In this document: positions 1 to 8,871 of the stretch, in pieces | How positions within the stretch are numbered: the stretch's first letter is position 1 | Layout of the letters: each line of letters opens with the position of its first letter | From: Streptomyces rhizosphaerihabitans | GTDB lineage: Bacteria > Actinomycetota > Actinomycetes > Streptomycetales > Streptomycetaceae | Assembly (NCBI RefSeq): GCF_025399795.1 | Contig: NZ_JAODTZ010000013.1 | Location: 124,001-188,000, forward strand | Reading direction: 5' to 3' | DNA: 64,000 nt | Translations under genes and position numbers: made by a program | The notes under the pieces: generated by a model | What the model saw: only the letters and a program-made list of their open reading frames with translations | Databases searched by the model: none | Told to the model about the DNA's origin: nothing

Positions 1-827
1 AGCCGGTCCCCCGACTCCTGAACGAGTGTGCGGCACAGATCGTCCCCGCCCATTCCGCCGTCGCGGTACGTCAGCCGGGCACCCGGCGAGATCACGAAGG
101 GTGGGTTCGAGACGATCAGGTCGTACGTCTCGTCGGCGCGGACCGGCTCGAAGAGGGAGCCCTGGCGCAGGTCGGCCGCCGGGGCGCCGGACAGCGCGAG
201 GGTGAGCGCGGTGATGTGCAGCGCACGGGGGTTCAGGTCGGTCGCCGTCACGCGCGTGGCGTGCTGCGCGACGTGCAGGGCCTGGATTCCGGAGCCGGTA
301 CCGAGATCGAGCGCGGAGTCGACGGGCGCACGAACGGTGATGCCGGCGAGCGTCGTGGAAGCGCCTCCCACGCCGAGGACGACACCTTCCTCCCGGCTGC
401 CGATGCCGCCCGCGCCGCCGACGGCGCATCCGAGGTCGGACACGATGAACCAGTCCTCACCGCCGGGACCGCCGTAGGGCCGGATGTCGACGCTCGCCGC
501 GACCTCGTCCCCGCCCGTCCGGGTCAGCCAGCCGCTTTCCACGGCGTCCTCGACAGGCAGCACGTCCGCCACGCGCGCGTGCGGCACGGGCTGCTGCAGC
601 AGGAACAGCCGCACGAGCGTCTCCAGCGGTGTGTCCCCACGGGTCGCCCGGAGAGCGGGCACGGTCTCACTGCGCGCCAGCGCCGCGTACGCGGGGGCGC
701 CGAGCAGGTCGAGGAGTCCGTCCGCGGTGAAGGAGGCGTCGAGGAGGGCGCTCCGCAGCCGGGCTGCGATGTCGGCACGATCGGACGAGGGCAACGGTGA
801 CAGGCTGGAATGACTCACGCCTCCCAT
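1..827 (-). CDS. Class I SAM-dependent methyltransferase (partial, runs off the window)
   Basis: Reading leftward from ATG 827 (GTG 818 is an alternative start) the frame stays open to the window edge, so the C-terminus is missing. An N-terminal helical region of about 150 residues precedes a Rossmann methyltransferase core. The SAM-binding motif LDLGTGSGIQALH lies near residue 172 and the NPPF motif, typical of N5-glutamine, N6-adenine and RsmC/HemK-like enzymes, near residue 240. The family acts on nucleic acid or protein substrates; which one cannot be told here. Three DnaA-box-like 9-mers lie 30 to 110 bp upstream. Confidence 0.85.
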   Translation of the reverse strand, partial: MGGVSHSSLSPLPSSDRADIAARLRSALLDASFTADGLLDLLGAPAYAALARSETVPALRATRGDTPLETLVRLFLLQQPVPHARVADVLPVEDAVESGWLTRTGGDEVAASVDIRPYGGPGGEDWFIVSDLGCAVGGAGGIGSREEGVVLGVGGASTTLAGITVRAPVDSALDLGTGSGIQALHVAQHATRVTATDLNPRALHITALTLALSGAPAADLRQGSLFEPVRADETYDLIVSNPPFVISPGARLTYRDGGMGGDDLCRTLVQESGDR

Positions 828-859
828 TGTGTCCGCTATCACCCACGGGCACCCACACC

Positions 860-935
860 TGTGGACAACGCACTACCCGTGGATTGCGCACCCCCTGTGG
901 ACAGCACATCCCCCGCGACCGTCACCTGTGGACAG
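860..935 (-). promoter_or_regulatory. Cluster of three DnaA-box-like 9-mers
   Basis: On the minus strand, TTGTCCACA (860-868), CTGTCCACA (896-904) and CTGTCCACA (927-935) lie within 76 bp upstream of the methyltransferase gene. The first equals the Streptomyces DnaA-box consensus and the others differ at one permitted position. Whether DnaA binds here is inference. Confidence 0.45.
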
Positions 936-942
936 GGCATGC

Positions 943-974
943 CGAGAGCCCGGCACGCACGCGCCGGGCTCTCG
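943..974 (-). terminator. Hairpin terminator downstream of the lipoprotein gene
   Basis: There is a 12-bp perfect inverted repeat (arms 943-954 and 963-974, loop 8 nt). It lies about 85 bp past the stop of the leftward lipoprotein gene, as expected for a factor-independent terminator lacking a long U-tract, which is common in Streptomyces. Confidence 0.7.
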
Positions 975-1057
975 TTCGTTCGAACGGCAGATCACCGCCC
1001 CGGGGACTCCTCGGGAAGCCTCGCCTCCGGGCCGCCACCGACGGTCCCCCAGGGAAC

Positions 1058-1639
1058 TCAGCCCGTGGTCGCCGCCGAGGACCCGGACGCCGACTTGCAG
1101 CTCTCCTGCTGCGCCATCGCCTTGCCCACGTCGCCCTCCTCCAGCTTGTTCAGGGCGTCGTTCCCGCTCTGGCTCAGCTTGGCGAGCTGGGTCGCGACAT
1201 CCTTGAGCCCGTCGGCGAACTTGGCCTGGTCCTTGGTGTCGAGCTTGTCGACCTGCTTCTTCAGAGCCGCGTACGACGCGGAGATGTCCTTGAGCTCCTT
1301 GACCGCGTTGGTCTGCTTCGTCTTGCCGTCGTCGACGTCCGGCGGTCCCGCGTTGTCGACGGCGGTGCCCATCGCCGCGTAGGCGTCGGACATGTCCTGG
1401 AAGGCCTGTGCGTCCGTCCTCTGAACGTCCTCCGGCGCGCTGTTGTCCGAGGTCTGCTTCTGGATCGCGGCGTTCGCGTCCTCGATCTTCTGCGCCTGCG
1501 GCTTCACCGCGTCACAGACCTGCTTGGCCCAGGAGTTCCGCTTGCCGCTGCCGTTGTCGTCGCTGCTGCTGCTGCATCCCGACAGCGCGACTACCAGTAC
1601 CGCACCGCCGGACAGTGCGGCCGCGAGCTTCTTGTTCAC
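1058..1639 (-). CDS. Small secreted lipoprotein of unknown function
   Basis: The predicted start is GTG 1639, preceded by GAAGGGA; an in-frame ATG lies at 1657. The product of about 193 residues begins VNKKLAAAL, has a hydrophobic stretch and a clear lipobox (VALSGC) followed by a Ser/Asp linker, so it should be lipidated and surface-anchored. The rest is hydrophilic and rich in Ala, Lys, Gln and Asp with heptad-like helical character, and no catalytic motif is visible. It lies downstream of hppA on the same strand with a 248-bp gap, so it probably has its own promoter. Function is unknown. Confidence 0.8.
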   Translation of the reverse strand: MNKKLAAALSGGAVLVVALSGCSSSSDDNGSGKRNSWAKQVCDAVKPQAQKIEDANAAIQKQTSDNSAPEDVQRTDAQAFQDMSDAYAAMGTAVDNAGPPDVDDGKTKQTNAVKELKDISASYAALKKQVDKLDTKDQAKFADGLKDVATQLAKLSQSGNDALNKLEEGDVGKAMAQQESCKSASGSSAATTG

Positions 1640-1887
1640 CGGTTTGGTCCCTTCCATGGCTCTCGGCCCCGGAACATACACGCCATGTGGGCGACACCCA
1701 CATAGTGAATGTCCGCTAAAACACTTATTGAAGCTATTTGCACCAGGCGAGAGAAGGCTCACGACCGCGGTGTGAACACACACAGGGCGGGCGCACAGCA
1801 CGTCAACACGCGCCGTACACCCGCCCGTTGGCCCACTCCCTGACCAGGCACGGAAGTCCGTGCCACATCAGGCGCAGAACCTGTGAG

Positions 1888-4296
1888 CTAGGAAACCACC
1901 GCCGGATCGGCCGACTTGGCGACCCCTTCCTCGTTGTCCTCCTCGTCACCCATGACGATCCCGCGCCGCTTGGAGATGTACACGGCACTCACGATCACGA
2001 TGAGCGCGAAAAGGGCGATGAACACCCGTACGCCGGCACTCTTGTCGTCGCCGTACGAGAACTTGACGATCGCCGGAGCGATCAGCAGCGACACCAGGTT
2101 CATGACCTTCAACAGCGGGTTGATCGCGGGGCCCGCCGTGTCCTTGAAGGGGTCACCGATCGTGTCGCCGATCACCGTAGCGGCGTGGGCCTCGCTGCCC
2201 TTGCCGCCGTGGTGGCCGTCCTCGACCAGCTTCTTGGCGTTGTCCCACGCGCCACCGGAGTTGGCGAGGAAGACCGCCATCAGCGTGCCGGTGCCGATCG
2301 CGCCGGCGAGGAACGAGCCGAGCGCGCCGACGCCGAGCGTGAACCCGATCGCAATCGGCGTGAGCACCGCGAGCAGGCCGGGTGTGGCCAGTTCGCGCAG
2401 CGCGTCCTTGGTGCAGATGTCGACGACGCGCCCGTACTCGGGCTTCTCGGAGTAGTCCATGATCCCGGGGTGCTCGCGGAACTGCCGCCGCACCTCGTAG
2501 ACCACCGCCCCGGCGGACCGCGACACCGCGTTGATCGCCAGCCCCGAGAAGAGGAAGACGACTGCGGCGCCCGCGATGAGACCCACCAGGTTGTTGGGCT
2601 GCGAGATGTCCATCATCAGGTTCAGCGGCGCGCCGGGACCCGAGACCTTCTCGCCCACGTCGCTCGCGGCCGTGGTGATCGCGTCACGGTACGAGCCGAA
2701 GAGGGCCGAGGCCGCGAGGACTGCGGTGGCGATGGCGATGCCCTTGGTGATGGCCTTGGTGGTGTTGCCGACAGCGTCCAGGTCGGTGAGCACCTGCGCG
2801 CCCGCGCCCTCGACGTCGCCGGACATCTCGGCGATGCCCTGCGCGTTGTCGGAGACGGGGCCGAAGGTGTCCATCGCGACGATGACACCGACCGTGGTGA
2901 GCAGGCCCGTTCCGGCGAGCGCCACCGCGAACAGCGCCAGCAAGATCGACGTACCGCCCAGCAGGAACGCCCCGTACACGCCGAGGCCGATCAACAGGGC
3001 GGTATAGACGGCCGATTCGAGACCGATGGAGATGCCGGCGAGGACGACGGTGGCCGCGCCGGTCAGTGAACTCTTGCCGATGTCCCGGACGGGACGGCGG
3101 CTGGTCTCGGTGAAGTAGCCGGTCAACTGCTGGATGAGCGCGGCCAGCACGATGCCGATCGCGACGGCGACGACCGCGAGGACCCGCGGATCACCGCCCT
3201 TGGCCTTGATCGCCGCGTCCGTTACACCGTCCAGTTCGGCATAGGTCCCCGGAAGGTAGACGTAGACGGCCAGGGCGACCAGCACGAGCGAGATCACCGC
3301 GGAGATGAAGAACCCACGGTTGATCGCGGACATGCCGCTGCGGTCGGAGCGCCGGGGCGCCACCGCGAAGATGCCGATCATCGCGGTGAGGACGCCGATC
3401 GCGGGCACGATCAGCGGGAACGCGAGCCCGGCGTCGCCGAACGCCACCTTGCCGAGGATCAGCGCGGCGACGAGCGTGACGGCGTACGACTCGAAGAGGT
3501 CCGCGGCCATGCCGGCGCAGTCGCCCACGTTGTCGCCCACGTTGTCGGCGATGGTCGCGGCATTGCGCGGATCGTCCTCCGGAATGCCCTGCTCGACCTT
3601 GCCGACCAGGTCGGCGCCGACATCGGCAGCCTTGGTGAAGATACCGCCGCCGACACGCATGAACATGGCGATCAGTGCCGCGCCGAGACCGAAGCCCTCC
3701 AGGACCTTCGGCGCGTCGGCCGCGTACACGAGCACCACACAGGAGGCGCCCAGCAGACCGAGCCCCACCGTGAACATGCCGACGACGCCACCGGTGCGGA
3801 AAGCGATCTTCATGGCTTTGTGCGAGACGGCGGTGAGATCCTTTTCGGGCTCACCCTCCGCCGGGGTCGCTTCCCGTGCCGCGGCGGCCACGCGGACATT
3901 GCTCCGTACGGCGAGCCACATACCGATGTAACCGGTGGTCGCCGAGAACGCCGCGCCGATCAAGAAGAAGATCGACCGTCCGGCGCGCTGATTCCAGTCG
4001 TCCGCGGGCAGCAGCATGAGCAGGAAGAACACCACGGCGGCGAATACGCCGAGCGTGCGCATCTGACGCCCCAGGTAGGCATTCGCGCCCTCCTGGATCG
4101 CCGTCGCGATCTCCTTCATGCTCTCGGTGCCCTCGCCGGCCGCGAGAACCTGGCGCACCAGGATCCCGGCGACGACGAGCGCCGCCACGGCGACGACCGC
4201 GATGACCATCACGATGAGACGGTTGTCGTCCGTCAGAACCGCAGCTGCGAAGGTTGTGGGGTGGTCAAACTGATGAGGGGTAGAAAGCCCCGCCAT
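1888..4296 (-). CDS. hppA: Membrane-bound proton-translocating pyrophosphatase
   Basis: The 802-residue polytopic membrane protein starts at ATG 4296 behind a strong AGGAGG site. It hydrolyses pyrophosphate and pumps protons across the cytoplasmic membrane. The signature DVGADLVGKVE and the acidic segments EDDPRNAATIADNVGDNVGD are present, the latter containing the conserved NVGDNVGD element. The segment GNTTKAITKG carries Lys and Thr at the positions that mark the K+-independent subclass, whereas K+-dependent enzymes have Ala there. Length and many transmembrane segments agree with the family. The C-terminal tail is acidic (DEEDNEE). Confidence 0.97.
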   Translation of the reverse strand: MAGLSTPHQFDHPTTFAAAVLTDDNRLIVMVIAVVAVAALVVAGILVRQVLAAGEGTESMKEIATAIQEGANAYLGRQMRTLGVFAAVVFFLLMLLPADDWNQRAGRSIFFLIGAAFSATTGYIGMWLAVRSNVRVAAAAREATPAEGEPEKDLTAVSHKAMKIAFRTGGVVGMFTVGLGLLGASCVVLVYAADAPKVLEGFGLGAALIAMFMRVGGGIFTKAADVGADLVGKVEQGIPEDDPRNAATIADNVGDNVGDCAGMAADLFESYAVTLVAALILGKVAFGDAGLAFPLIVPAIGVLTAMIGIFAVAPRRSDRSGMSAINRGFFISAVISLVLVALAVYVYLPGTYAELDGVTDAAIKAKGGDPRVLAVVAVAIGIVLAALIQQLTGYFTETSRRPVRDIGKSSLTGAATVVLAGISIGLESAVYTALLIGLGVYGAFLLGGTSILLALFAVALAGTGLLTTVGVIVAMDTFGPVSDNAQGIAEMSGDVEGAGAQVLTDLDAVGNTTKAITKGIAIATAVLAASALFGSYRDAITTAASDVGEKVSGPGAPLNLMMDISQPNNLVGLIAGAAVVFLFSGLAINAVSRSAGAVVYEVRRQFREHPGIMDYSEKPEYGRVVDICTKDALRELATPGLLAVLTPIAIGFTLGVGALGSFLAGAIGTGTLMAVFLANSGGAWDNAKKLVEDGHHGGKGSEAHAATVIGDTIGDPFKDTAGPAINPLLKVMNLVSLLIAPAIVKFSYGDDKSAGVRVFIALFALIVIVSAVYISKRRGIVMGDEEDNEEGVAKSADPAVVS

Positions 4297-4555
4297 TCGT
4301 CCTCCTTGACGCTTGGGCTGAGCTCAAGATGTGGACGGATTCTAGGTACCGGAACCTGATCAAAACAGTGCGCGGTAAGCGGAATTAGCCGAGACTTGCT
4401 CTTCAGCAAATGATCGACAGGCGTCCACGGACCCAAATGCAGTAACGCCCCAGAAGCGTTGACGCTTGATCCAATTATCGCGCTAATGATCGTGAATCAA
4501 TTCACGAAACGCCGTGCACGATCACCATATGGGCGAGCGCGAGTTCCCGGACATG

Positions 4556-4586
4556 CCGAAGGGCCCCACCGAGTAGGGCCCTTCGG
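4556..4586 (-). terminator. Terminator of the bldG / anti-sigma operon
   Basis: An 11-bp perfect inverted repeat has arms CCGAAGGGCCC (4556-4566) and GGGCCCTTCGG (4576-4586). It starts 23 bp past the stop of the leftward anti-sigma gene. Confidence 0.8.
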
Positions 4587-4608
4587 GGCAAGAAAAGAGG
4601 GGCGGTTG

Positions 4609-5046
4609 TCAGGAAAGAGCCACGGCCGGCGGCACAATGGGCCAGCTCATCCTGATCAGTCCGCCGTGCTCTCCGGCGATGACTTCCACGTCGTCGACAA
4701 GGCCGCTGATGACCGCGAGGCCCATCTCGTCCTCCTCGGTCTCCGCGTCCGAGCCGCCGGAGGCGGCGCCGGACGCCGCCCCGCCGGGTACCGAACCCGG
4801 CGCCTCGTCACCGACCTCGATGGAGAACTGTTTCTCCTCGTCGATCAGCGTCACCTGCACCGGCGCCGAGATGCCGCTGCTCTGGTGCAGTCCGACGGCA
4901 CGAGTACAGGCCTCGCCGACGGCGAGCCTGACCTCGTCGAGGACGGCCTCGTCCACTCCGGCCCTGCGCGCCACCGCTGCCGCCACCAGTCGGGCGGTCC
5001 TGACGTGCTCGGGCAGCGCGCTGAAGCGGAGTTCAACGGTGGCCAT
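4609..5046 (-). CDS. Anti-sigma factor, RsbW/SpoIIAB-like ATP-binding protein next to BldG
   Basis: The 145-residue protein is of the histidine-kinase-like ATPase (HATPase_c) type, with start ATG 5046 behind GGGGG. It has the N-box-like helix (VRLAVGEACTRAV, about residues 40-52), a beta-sheet core, an acidic Gly/Ser/Glu loop (about 83-108) where the ATP lid lies, and DEMGLAVISGLVDDVEV near the G-box. It lies directly downstream of bldG, matching the S. coelicolor arrangement in which this gene encodes the anti-sigma partner of BldG. It probably binds a stress or developmental sigma factor and is released by unphosphorylated BldG. That role is inferred from family and context. Confidence 0.9.
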   Translation of the reverse strand: MATVELRFSALPEHVRTARLVAAAVARRAGVDEAVLDEVRLAVGEACTRAVGLHQSSGISAPVQVTLIDEEKQFSIEVGDEAPGSVPGGAASGAASGGSDAETEEDEMGLAVISGLVDDVEVIAGEHGGLIRMSWPIVPPAVALS

Positions 5047-5060
5047 GCATCCCCCTCTGA

Positions 5061-5092
5061 ACTACGGGCGTGCTGTACTACGGGCGTGCTGT
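5061..5092. repeat. Perfect 16-bp tandem duplication in the bldG / anti-sigma spacer
   Basis: Two head-to-tail copies of ACTACGGGCGTGCTGT (5061-5076 and 5077-5092) lie between the bldG stop and the anti-sigma start. They sit just upstream of the anti-sigma ribosome-binding site, so they could affect its translation or local transcription. Confidence 0.9.
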
Positions 5093-5099
5093 CAGGGGA

Positions 5100-5152
5100 C
5101 CGGGCCGTGGGCCCGGACCCCCACTGCTGCGAAGCCCGGGCCCACGACCCGG
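5100..5152 (-). terminator. Intercistronic hairpin between bldG and the anti-sigma gene
   Basis: The 17-nt arms (5100-5116 and 5136-5152) pair with one G-U type mismatch around a 19-nt loop. It starts 12 bp after the bldG stop. In S. coelicolor bldG is transcribed both alone and together with the downstream gene; a partial terminator here would give that pattern. Confidence 0.65.
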
Positions 5153-5163
5153 GAGACCGCTGG

Positions 5164-5517
5164 TCAGTCGGTCGCGTTGACCGCCTCCTCCACCGAGGTG
5201 TGGATCGGGAACACCTTGGTGAGACCAGTAATACGGAAGATCTTCAGAATGCGCTCCTGGTTGCAGACCAGACGCAGCGAGCCCTCATGGGCCCGGACAC
5301 GCTTCAGGCCGCCCACCAGAACGCCGAGACCGGTGGAGTCGAGGAAGTCCACGCCCTCCATGTCGACGACGAGGTGGAAGCTGCCGTCGTTCACCAGCTC
5401 GACCAGCTGCTCCCGCAGCTTGGGCGCGGTATATACATCGATTTCGCCGCCGACCTCGACGACCGTACGGTCGCCATTAGGGCCGGACACATTGCGAGTC
5501 GACAGGGACAGGTCCAC
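5164..5517 (-). CDS. bldG: Anti-anti-sigma factor BldG (STAS domain)
   Basis: The 117-codon frame starts at GTG 5517 behind GGAGGA. It is a single STAS domain: an [14 protein letters not shown] segment, a central [15 protein letters not shown] loop and a C-terminal helix. The serine of DSTGLG, residue 61 from this start, is the phospho-acceptor that switches the protein off when its partner kinase phosphorylates it. The sequence agrees with Streptomyces BldG, which is needed for aerial mycelium and antibiotic production. It is followed by the anti-sigma gene and divergent from the helicase gene, with an 80-bp shared promoter region. Confidence 0.97.
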   Translation of the reverse strand: MDLSLSTRNVSGPNGDRTVVEVGGEIDVYTAPKLREQLVELVNDGSFHLVVDMEGVDFLDSTGLGVLVGGLKRVRAHEGSLRLVCNQERILKIFRITGLTKVFPIHTSVEEAVNATD

Positions 5518-5597
5518 GGATCCTCCAGCACCTTGCTATCGAGCGGTCGCCCCATGGGACACCTCGGCAGAGCCCCCGGGACGGTTCGCCAGCCGCG

Positions 5598-8051
5598 ATG
5601 GCATTCAATCACTTACCGGCAGGCGTGCACGACGCCTTGGGCCCATTGTCCGTCACGCCAGTGACACACTCGATGCCGATGGCCAAGAATCACCGATCCG
5701 ATCGATCCTCGGCGGACACCGCTTCCCGCCCCTCGCCGAGCACAGTCCTGGACCGGCTCGCCTCGGGGCCGAGCCGGGCTTCGCGCATCACTCATACGGA
5801 GCACTTGCCCCCGCGAGCGGGTCGCCATGCCGTCTGGCCCGACCGGATCCGTTCGGAGGTCATCGCCGCGGTGCAGGCAGCGGGCATCGAACACCCCTGG
5901 GCCCACCAGGCACGCGTCGCCGAGCACGCCCTGGACGGCGAGTCGGTGATCGTCGCCACCGGCACCGCCTCCGGCAAGTCCCTGGCGTACCTCGCCCCGG
6001 TCCTGACGGCCCTTCTGGAGGGCTCCGAGGCCCCGAACGGCCGGGGTGCCACCGCCCTCTACCTGGCCCCCACCAAGGCCCTGGCAGCCGACCAGCGCCG
6101 CTCGGTGAAGGAACTTTCACAACCGCTGGGCAATGCCGTACGCCCAGCCGTGTACGACGGCGACACGCCCTTCGAGGAACGCGAATGGGTACGCCAGTAC
6201 GCCAACTACGTCCTGACCAACCCCGACATGCTGCACCGCGGGATATTGCCCTCCCACGCCCGCTGGTCCTCCTTCCTGCGCGCCCTGCGGTATGTCGTGA
6301 TCGACGAGTGCCACACCTACCGCGGCGTCTTCGGTTCCCACGTCGCCCAGGTGCTGCGCCGCCTGCGCCGCATCTGCGCCCGCTACGGCGCCTCTCCCGT
6401 CTTCCTGCTGGCCTCCGCGACCGCCGCCGAACCCGCCGTCGCGGCGCGCCGCCTGACCGGCCTCCCGGTCGTCGAGGTCGCCGACGACGCCTCTCCACGA
6501 GGGGAACTCGTGTTCGCCCTGTGGGAGCCCCCGCTCACCGAACTGCACGGCGAGAAAGGTGCACCCGTCCGGCGTACCGCCACCGCCGAAACGGCCGACC
6601 TGCTGACCGACCTCACCGTCCAGGGCATGCGCTCGATCGCCTTCGTACGGTCCCGGCGCGGCGCCGAACTGATCGCGGTCATCGCCCAGGAACGCCTCGC
6701 CGAGATCGACCGCTCACTGGCCCGGCGCGTCGCCGCCTATCGCGGCGGCTATCTCCCCGAGGAACGCCGTGCCCTGGAGAGCGCACTGCACTCCGGGGAA
6801 CTCCTCGGCCTCGCCGCCACCACCGCCCTCGAACTCGGCGTCGACATCTCCGGCCTCGACGCCGTCGTCATCTCCGGCTACCCGGGCACCCGCGCCTCCC
6901 TCTGGCAGCAGGCGGGCCGCGCGGGCCGCTCCGGGGAGGGCGCGCTGGCGATCCTGGTCGCCCGCGACGACCCGCTGGACACCTTCCTCGTCCATCATCC
7001 CGAGGCACTGTTCGACCAACCGGTGGAATCCACGGTCCTCGACCCCGACAACCCGTACGTCCTGGCCCCGCACCTGTGCGCCGCCGCCTCCGAGATCCCG
7101 CTCACGGACGACGACCTGGAGCTCTTCGGCCCCGCCACCGCCGATCTGCTGCCGCAGCTGGAGGCCGCAAAACTGCTGCGCCGCCGGGCCACGGCCTGGC
7201 ACTGGACACGCCGGGAGCGGGCCGTCGACCTGACAGACATCCGCGGGGGCGGCGGCAGCCCGGTGCAGATCGTCGAGTCCGGGACCGGGCGCCTGCTCGG
7301 CACGGTCGACGAGGCCGCCGCGCACACGGCGGTCCACGAGGGCGCCGTCCATCTGCACCAGGGCCGTACGTACCTGGTGCGCAAGCTGGACCTGGAGGAC
7401 TCCGTCGCGCTGGTCGAGGAGGCCAGCCCGCCGTATTCGACGGTCGCCCGCGACACCACGTCCATCGCCGTCCTCGAAACCGACGTCGAAGTCCCCTGGG
7501 GCGACGGCCGGTTGTGCTACGGCTCCGTCGAGGTCACCAATCAAGTCGTCTCCTTCCTGCGTCGGCGTGTCATCACCGGTGAGGTCCTCGGCGAGACGAA
7601 ACTCGACCTCCCTCCTCGTACCCTGCGCACCCGTGCCGTCTGGTGGACGGTCACCGAGGACCAGTTGGACGCGGCCCGGATCAACCCGGAGATCCTCGGC
7701 GGCGCGCTGCACGCCGCCGAGCACGCGTCGATCGGCATGCTGCCGCTCTTCGCCACCTGCGACCGCTGGGACATCGGCGGCGTCTCCGTCCCCCTCCACC
7801 CGGACACGCTCCTGCCCACCGTCTTCGTGTACGACGGTCACCCGGGCGGCGCCGGATTCGCCGAGCGCGCCTTCCACACAGCCCGTTCCTGGCTCACGGC
7901 CACCCGCCAGGCCATCGCCTCCTGCGAGTGCGACGCCGGCTGCCCCTCCTGCATCCAGTCCCCCAAATGCGGCAACGGGAACGAACCGCTGCACAAGCGA
8001 GGCGCCGTACGCCTGCTCACGGAACTGCTGCGGGCGGCGCCGGAGGAGTGA
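5598..8051 (+). CDS. DEAD/DEAH-box helicase with DUF1998-type zinc-binding C-terminus (MrfA/Hrq1-like)
   Basis: This is an 817-residue superfamily 2 helicase. Visible motifs are Walker A ATGTASGKSLAY (about residue 115), motif II DECH in VIDECHTYRG, motif III SATAAEP and motif VI QQAGRAGRSG. The C-terminal four-cysteine cluster CECDAGCPSCIQSPKCG is the hallmark of the MrfA/Hrq1 group, whose studied members work in repair of mitomycin-type and other DNA crosslinks. ATG 5598 is the first start; later in-frame starts exist before the conserved core. It is divergently transcribed from bldG, as in other streptomycetes. Confidence 0.93.
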   Translation: MAFNHLPAGVHDALGPLSVTPVTHSMPMAKNHRSDRSSADTASRPSPSTVLDRLASGPSRASRITHTEHLPPRAGRHAVWPDRIRSEVIAAVQAAGIEHPWAHQARVAEHALDGESVIVATGTASGKSLAYLAPVLTALLEGSEAPNGRGATALYLAPTKALAADQRRSVKELSQPLGNAVRPAVYDGDTPFEEREWVRQYANYVLTNPDMLHRGILPSHARWSSFLRALRYVVIDECHTYRGVFGSHVAQVLRRLRRICARYGASPVFLLASATAAEPAVAARRLTGLPVVEVADDASPRGELVFALWEPPLTELHGEKGAPVRRTATAETADLLTDLTVQGMRSIAFVRSRRGAELIAVIAQERLAEIDRSLARRVAAYRGGYLPEERRALESALHSGELLGLAATTALELGVDISGLDAVVISGYPGTRASLWQQAGRAGRSGEGALAILVARDDPLDTFLVHHPEALFDQPVESTVLDPDNPYVLAPHLCAAASEIPLTDDDLELFGPATADLLPQLEAAKLLRRRATAWHWTRRERAVDLTDIRGGGGSPVQIVESGTGRLLGTVDEAAAHTAVHEGAVHLHQGRTYLVRKLDLEDSVALVEEASPPYSTVARDTTSIAVLETDVEVPWGDGRLCYGSVEVTNQVVSFLRRRVITGEVLGETKLDLPPRTLRTRAVWWTVTEDQLDAARINPEILGGALHAAEHASIGMLPLFATCDRWDIGGVSVPLHPDTLLPTVFVYDGHPGGAGFAERAFHTARSWLTATRQAIASCECDAGCPSCIQSPKCGNGNEPLHKRGAVRLLTELLRAAPEE

Positions 8052-8065
8052 AGGCCTGACGAGTC

Positions 8066-8163
8066 AGGTCCGGAGGAGCTCAGGCGAGGAGTCAGCGCCG
8101 AAGGAGTCAGGGCCGCAAGAGTCCGGGCCGGAGGAGTTCAGGGCTGGAGGAGTTCAGGGCCGG
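8066..8163. repeat. Degenerate 15-16 bp tandem repeats downstream of the helicase gene
   Basis: About six diverged copies of a unit like AGGGCCGGAGGAGTTC follow the helicase stop. Further GA-rich sequence continues to 8313. No gene is seen between 8052 and 8313. Confidence 0.6.
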
Positions 8164-8313
8164 ATGTGCGAGGGCCGAGGGCCGGACGAGTGAAAGCCGT
8201 GTGCGCGGGGCCAGACGGGTGAAATGCGAGCGCGTATGGGCCGAACGAGTGACCGTCGGGCGCATGACGGCCGAGGGGCGAGGGGTGAGGGCCGGAGAAG
8301 CTGGGACCGGACG

Positions 8314-8871
8314 CTAAAAACCCGGTGAACGAGGCTGAGGACCCTCAGGTCCCGCCGGCCCCTCAGACCCTGTAGGACCCGTAGGACTCACAGGACCCGC
8401 AGAACTCGCGGGACCCGCAGGTTCCAGAGGACCCAGAGACCCTGTCGGCCCCGCAAGTCCCGGAGAACCCGGAGGCCCCGCCCTCGATCTGACCTCCGCG
8501 ATGAGTGGTCCGGTTCCGGACGCCGTCGTCACGTCCGAGATCTGGCCCTCGACGGCACACCTCACGAGCCGCGCGCTCTGCGCTCGGGCCACGCGGTCCG
8601 CGCGGGCACAGGCCGCCGCGCCGCCGTCGCTCCAGTGGTCCGCCGCGGCGAGGGCCGCCAAGTCCGCTGCCCCTGCCGCCCGGTGCCGCACCACAACGGC
8701 CTGCCCTATCGCCAGCACCGCTCCGAAGACGGCACACAGCACAGTGATCGCGCCCACCGTCCAGACGGTCGCCGATCCCCTGTCGGAGGACGCGCGCCAC
8801 CGCGCACACCGACGACTCGCAACGAACGACCAAACCCGTCGCCCGCTCCACCGGCGACTCCAGTTCCTCAT
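8314..8871 (-). CDS. TadE/Rv3654c-like pseudopilin with collagen-like Gly-X-Y tail
   Basis: The chosen start is ATG 8871, which overlaps the stop of the upstream TadE gene (ATGA), giving 185 residues. After a basic N-terminus, the segment DRGSATVWTVGAITVLCAVF is a pseudopilin-like membrane helix (about residues 28-60). It is followed by QAVVVRHRAAGAADLAALAAAD, typical of this family. The last 50 or so residues are nearly all Gly-Pro-rich triplets (GPPGSPGLAGPTGSLGPL and onward), an unusual collagen-like tail. It is the last gene of the Tad cluster and probably a minor pseudopilin. Confidence 0.82.
   Translation of the reverse strand: MRNWSRRWSGRRVWSFVASRRCARWRASSDRGSATVWTVGAITVLCAVFGAVLAIGQAVVVRHRAAGAADLAALAAADHWSDGGAAACARADRVARAQSARLVRCAVEGQISDVTTASGTGPLIAEVRSRAGPPGSPGLAGPTGSLGPLEPAGPASSAGPVSPTGPTGSEGPAGPEGPQPRSPGF

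Noticed and set aside
4637..7582. Long plus-strand frame across the bldG region and the helicase gene
   Set aside because: It runs antisense to bldG and in a wrong frame of the helicase, and gives Arg/Pro-rich sequence without domains.
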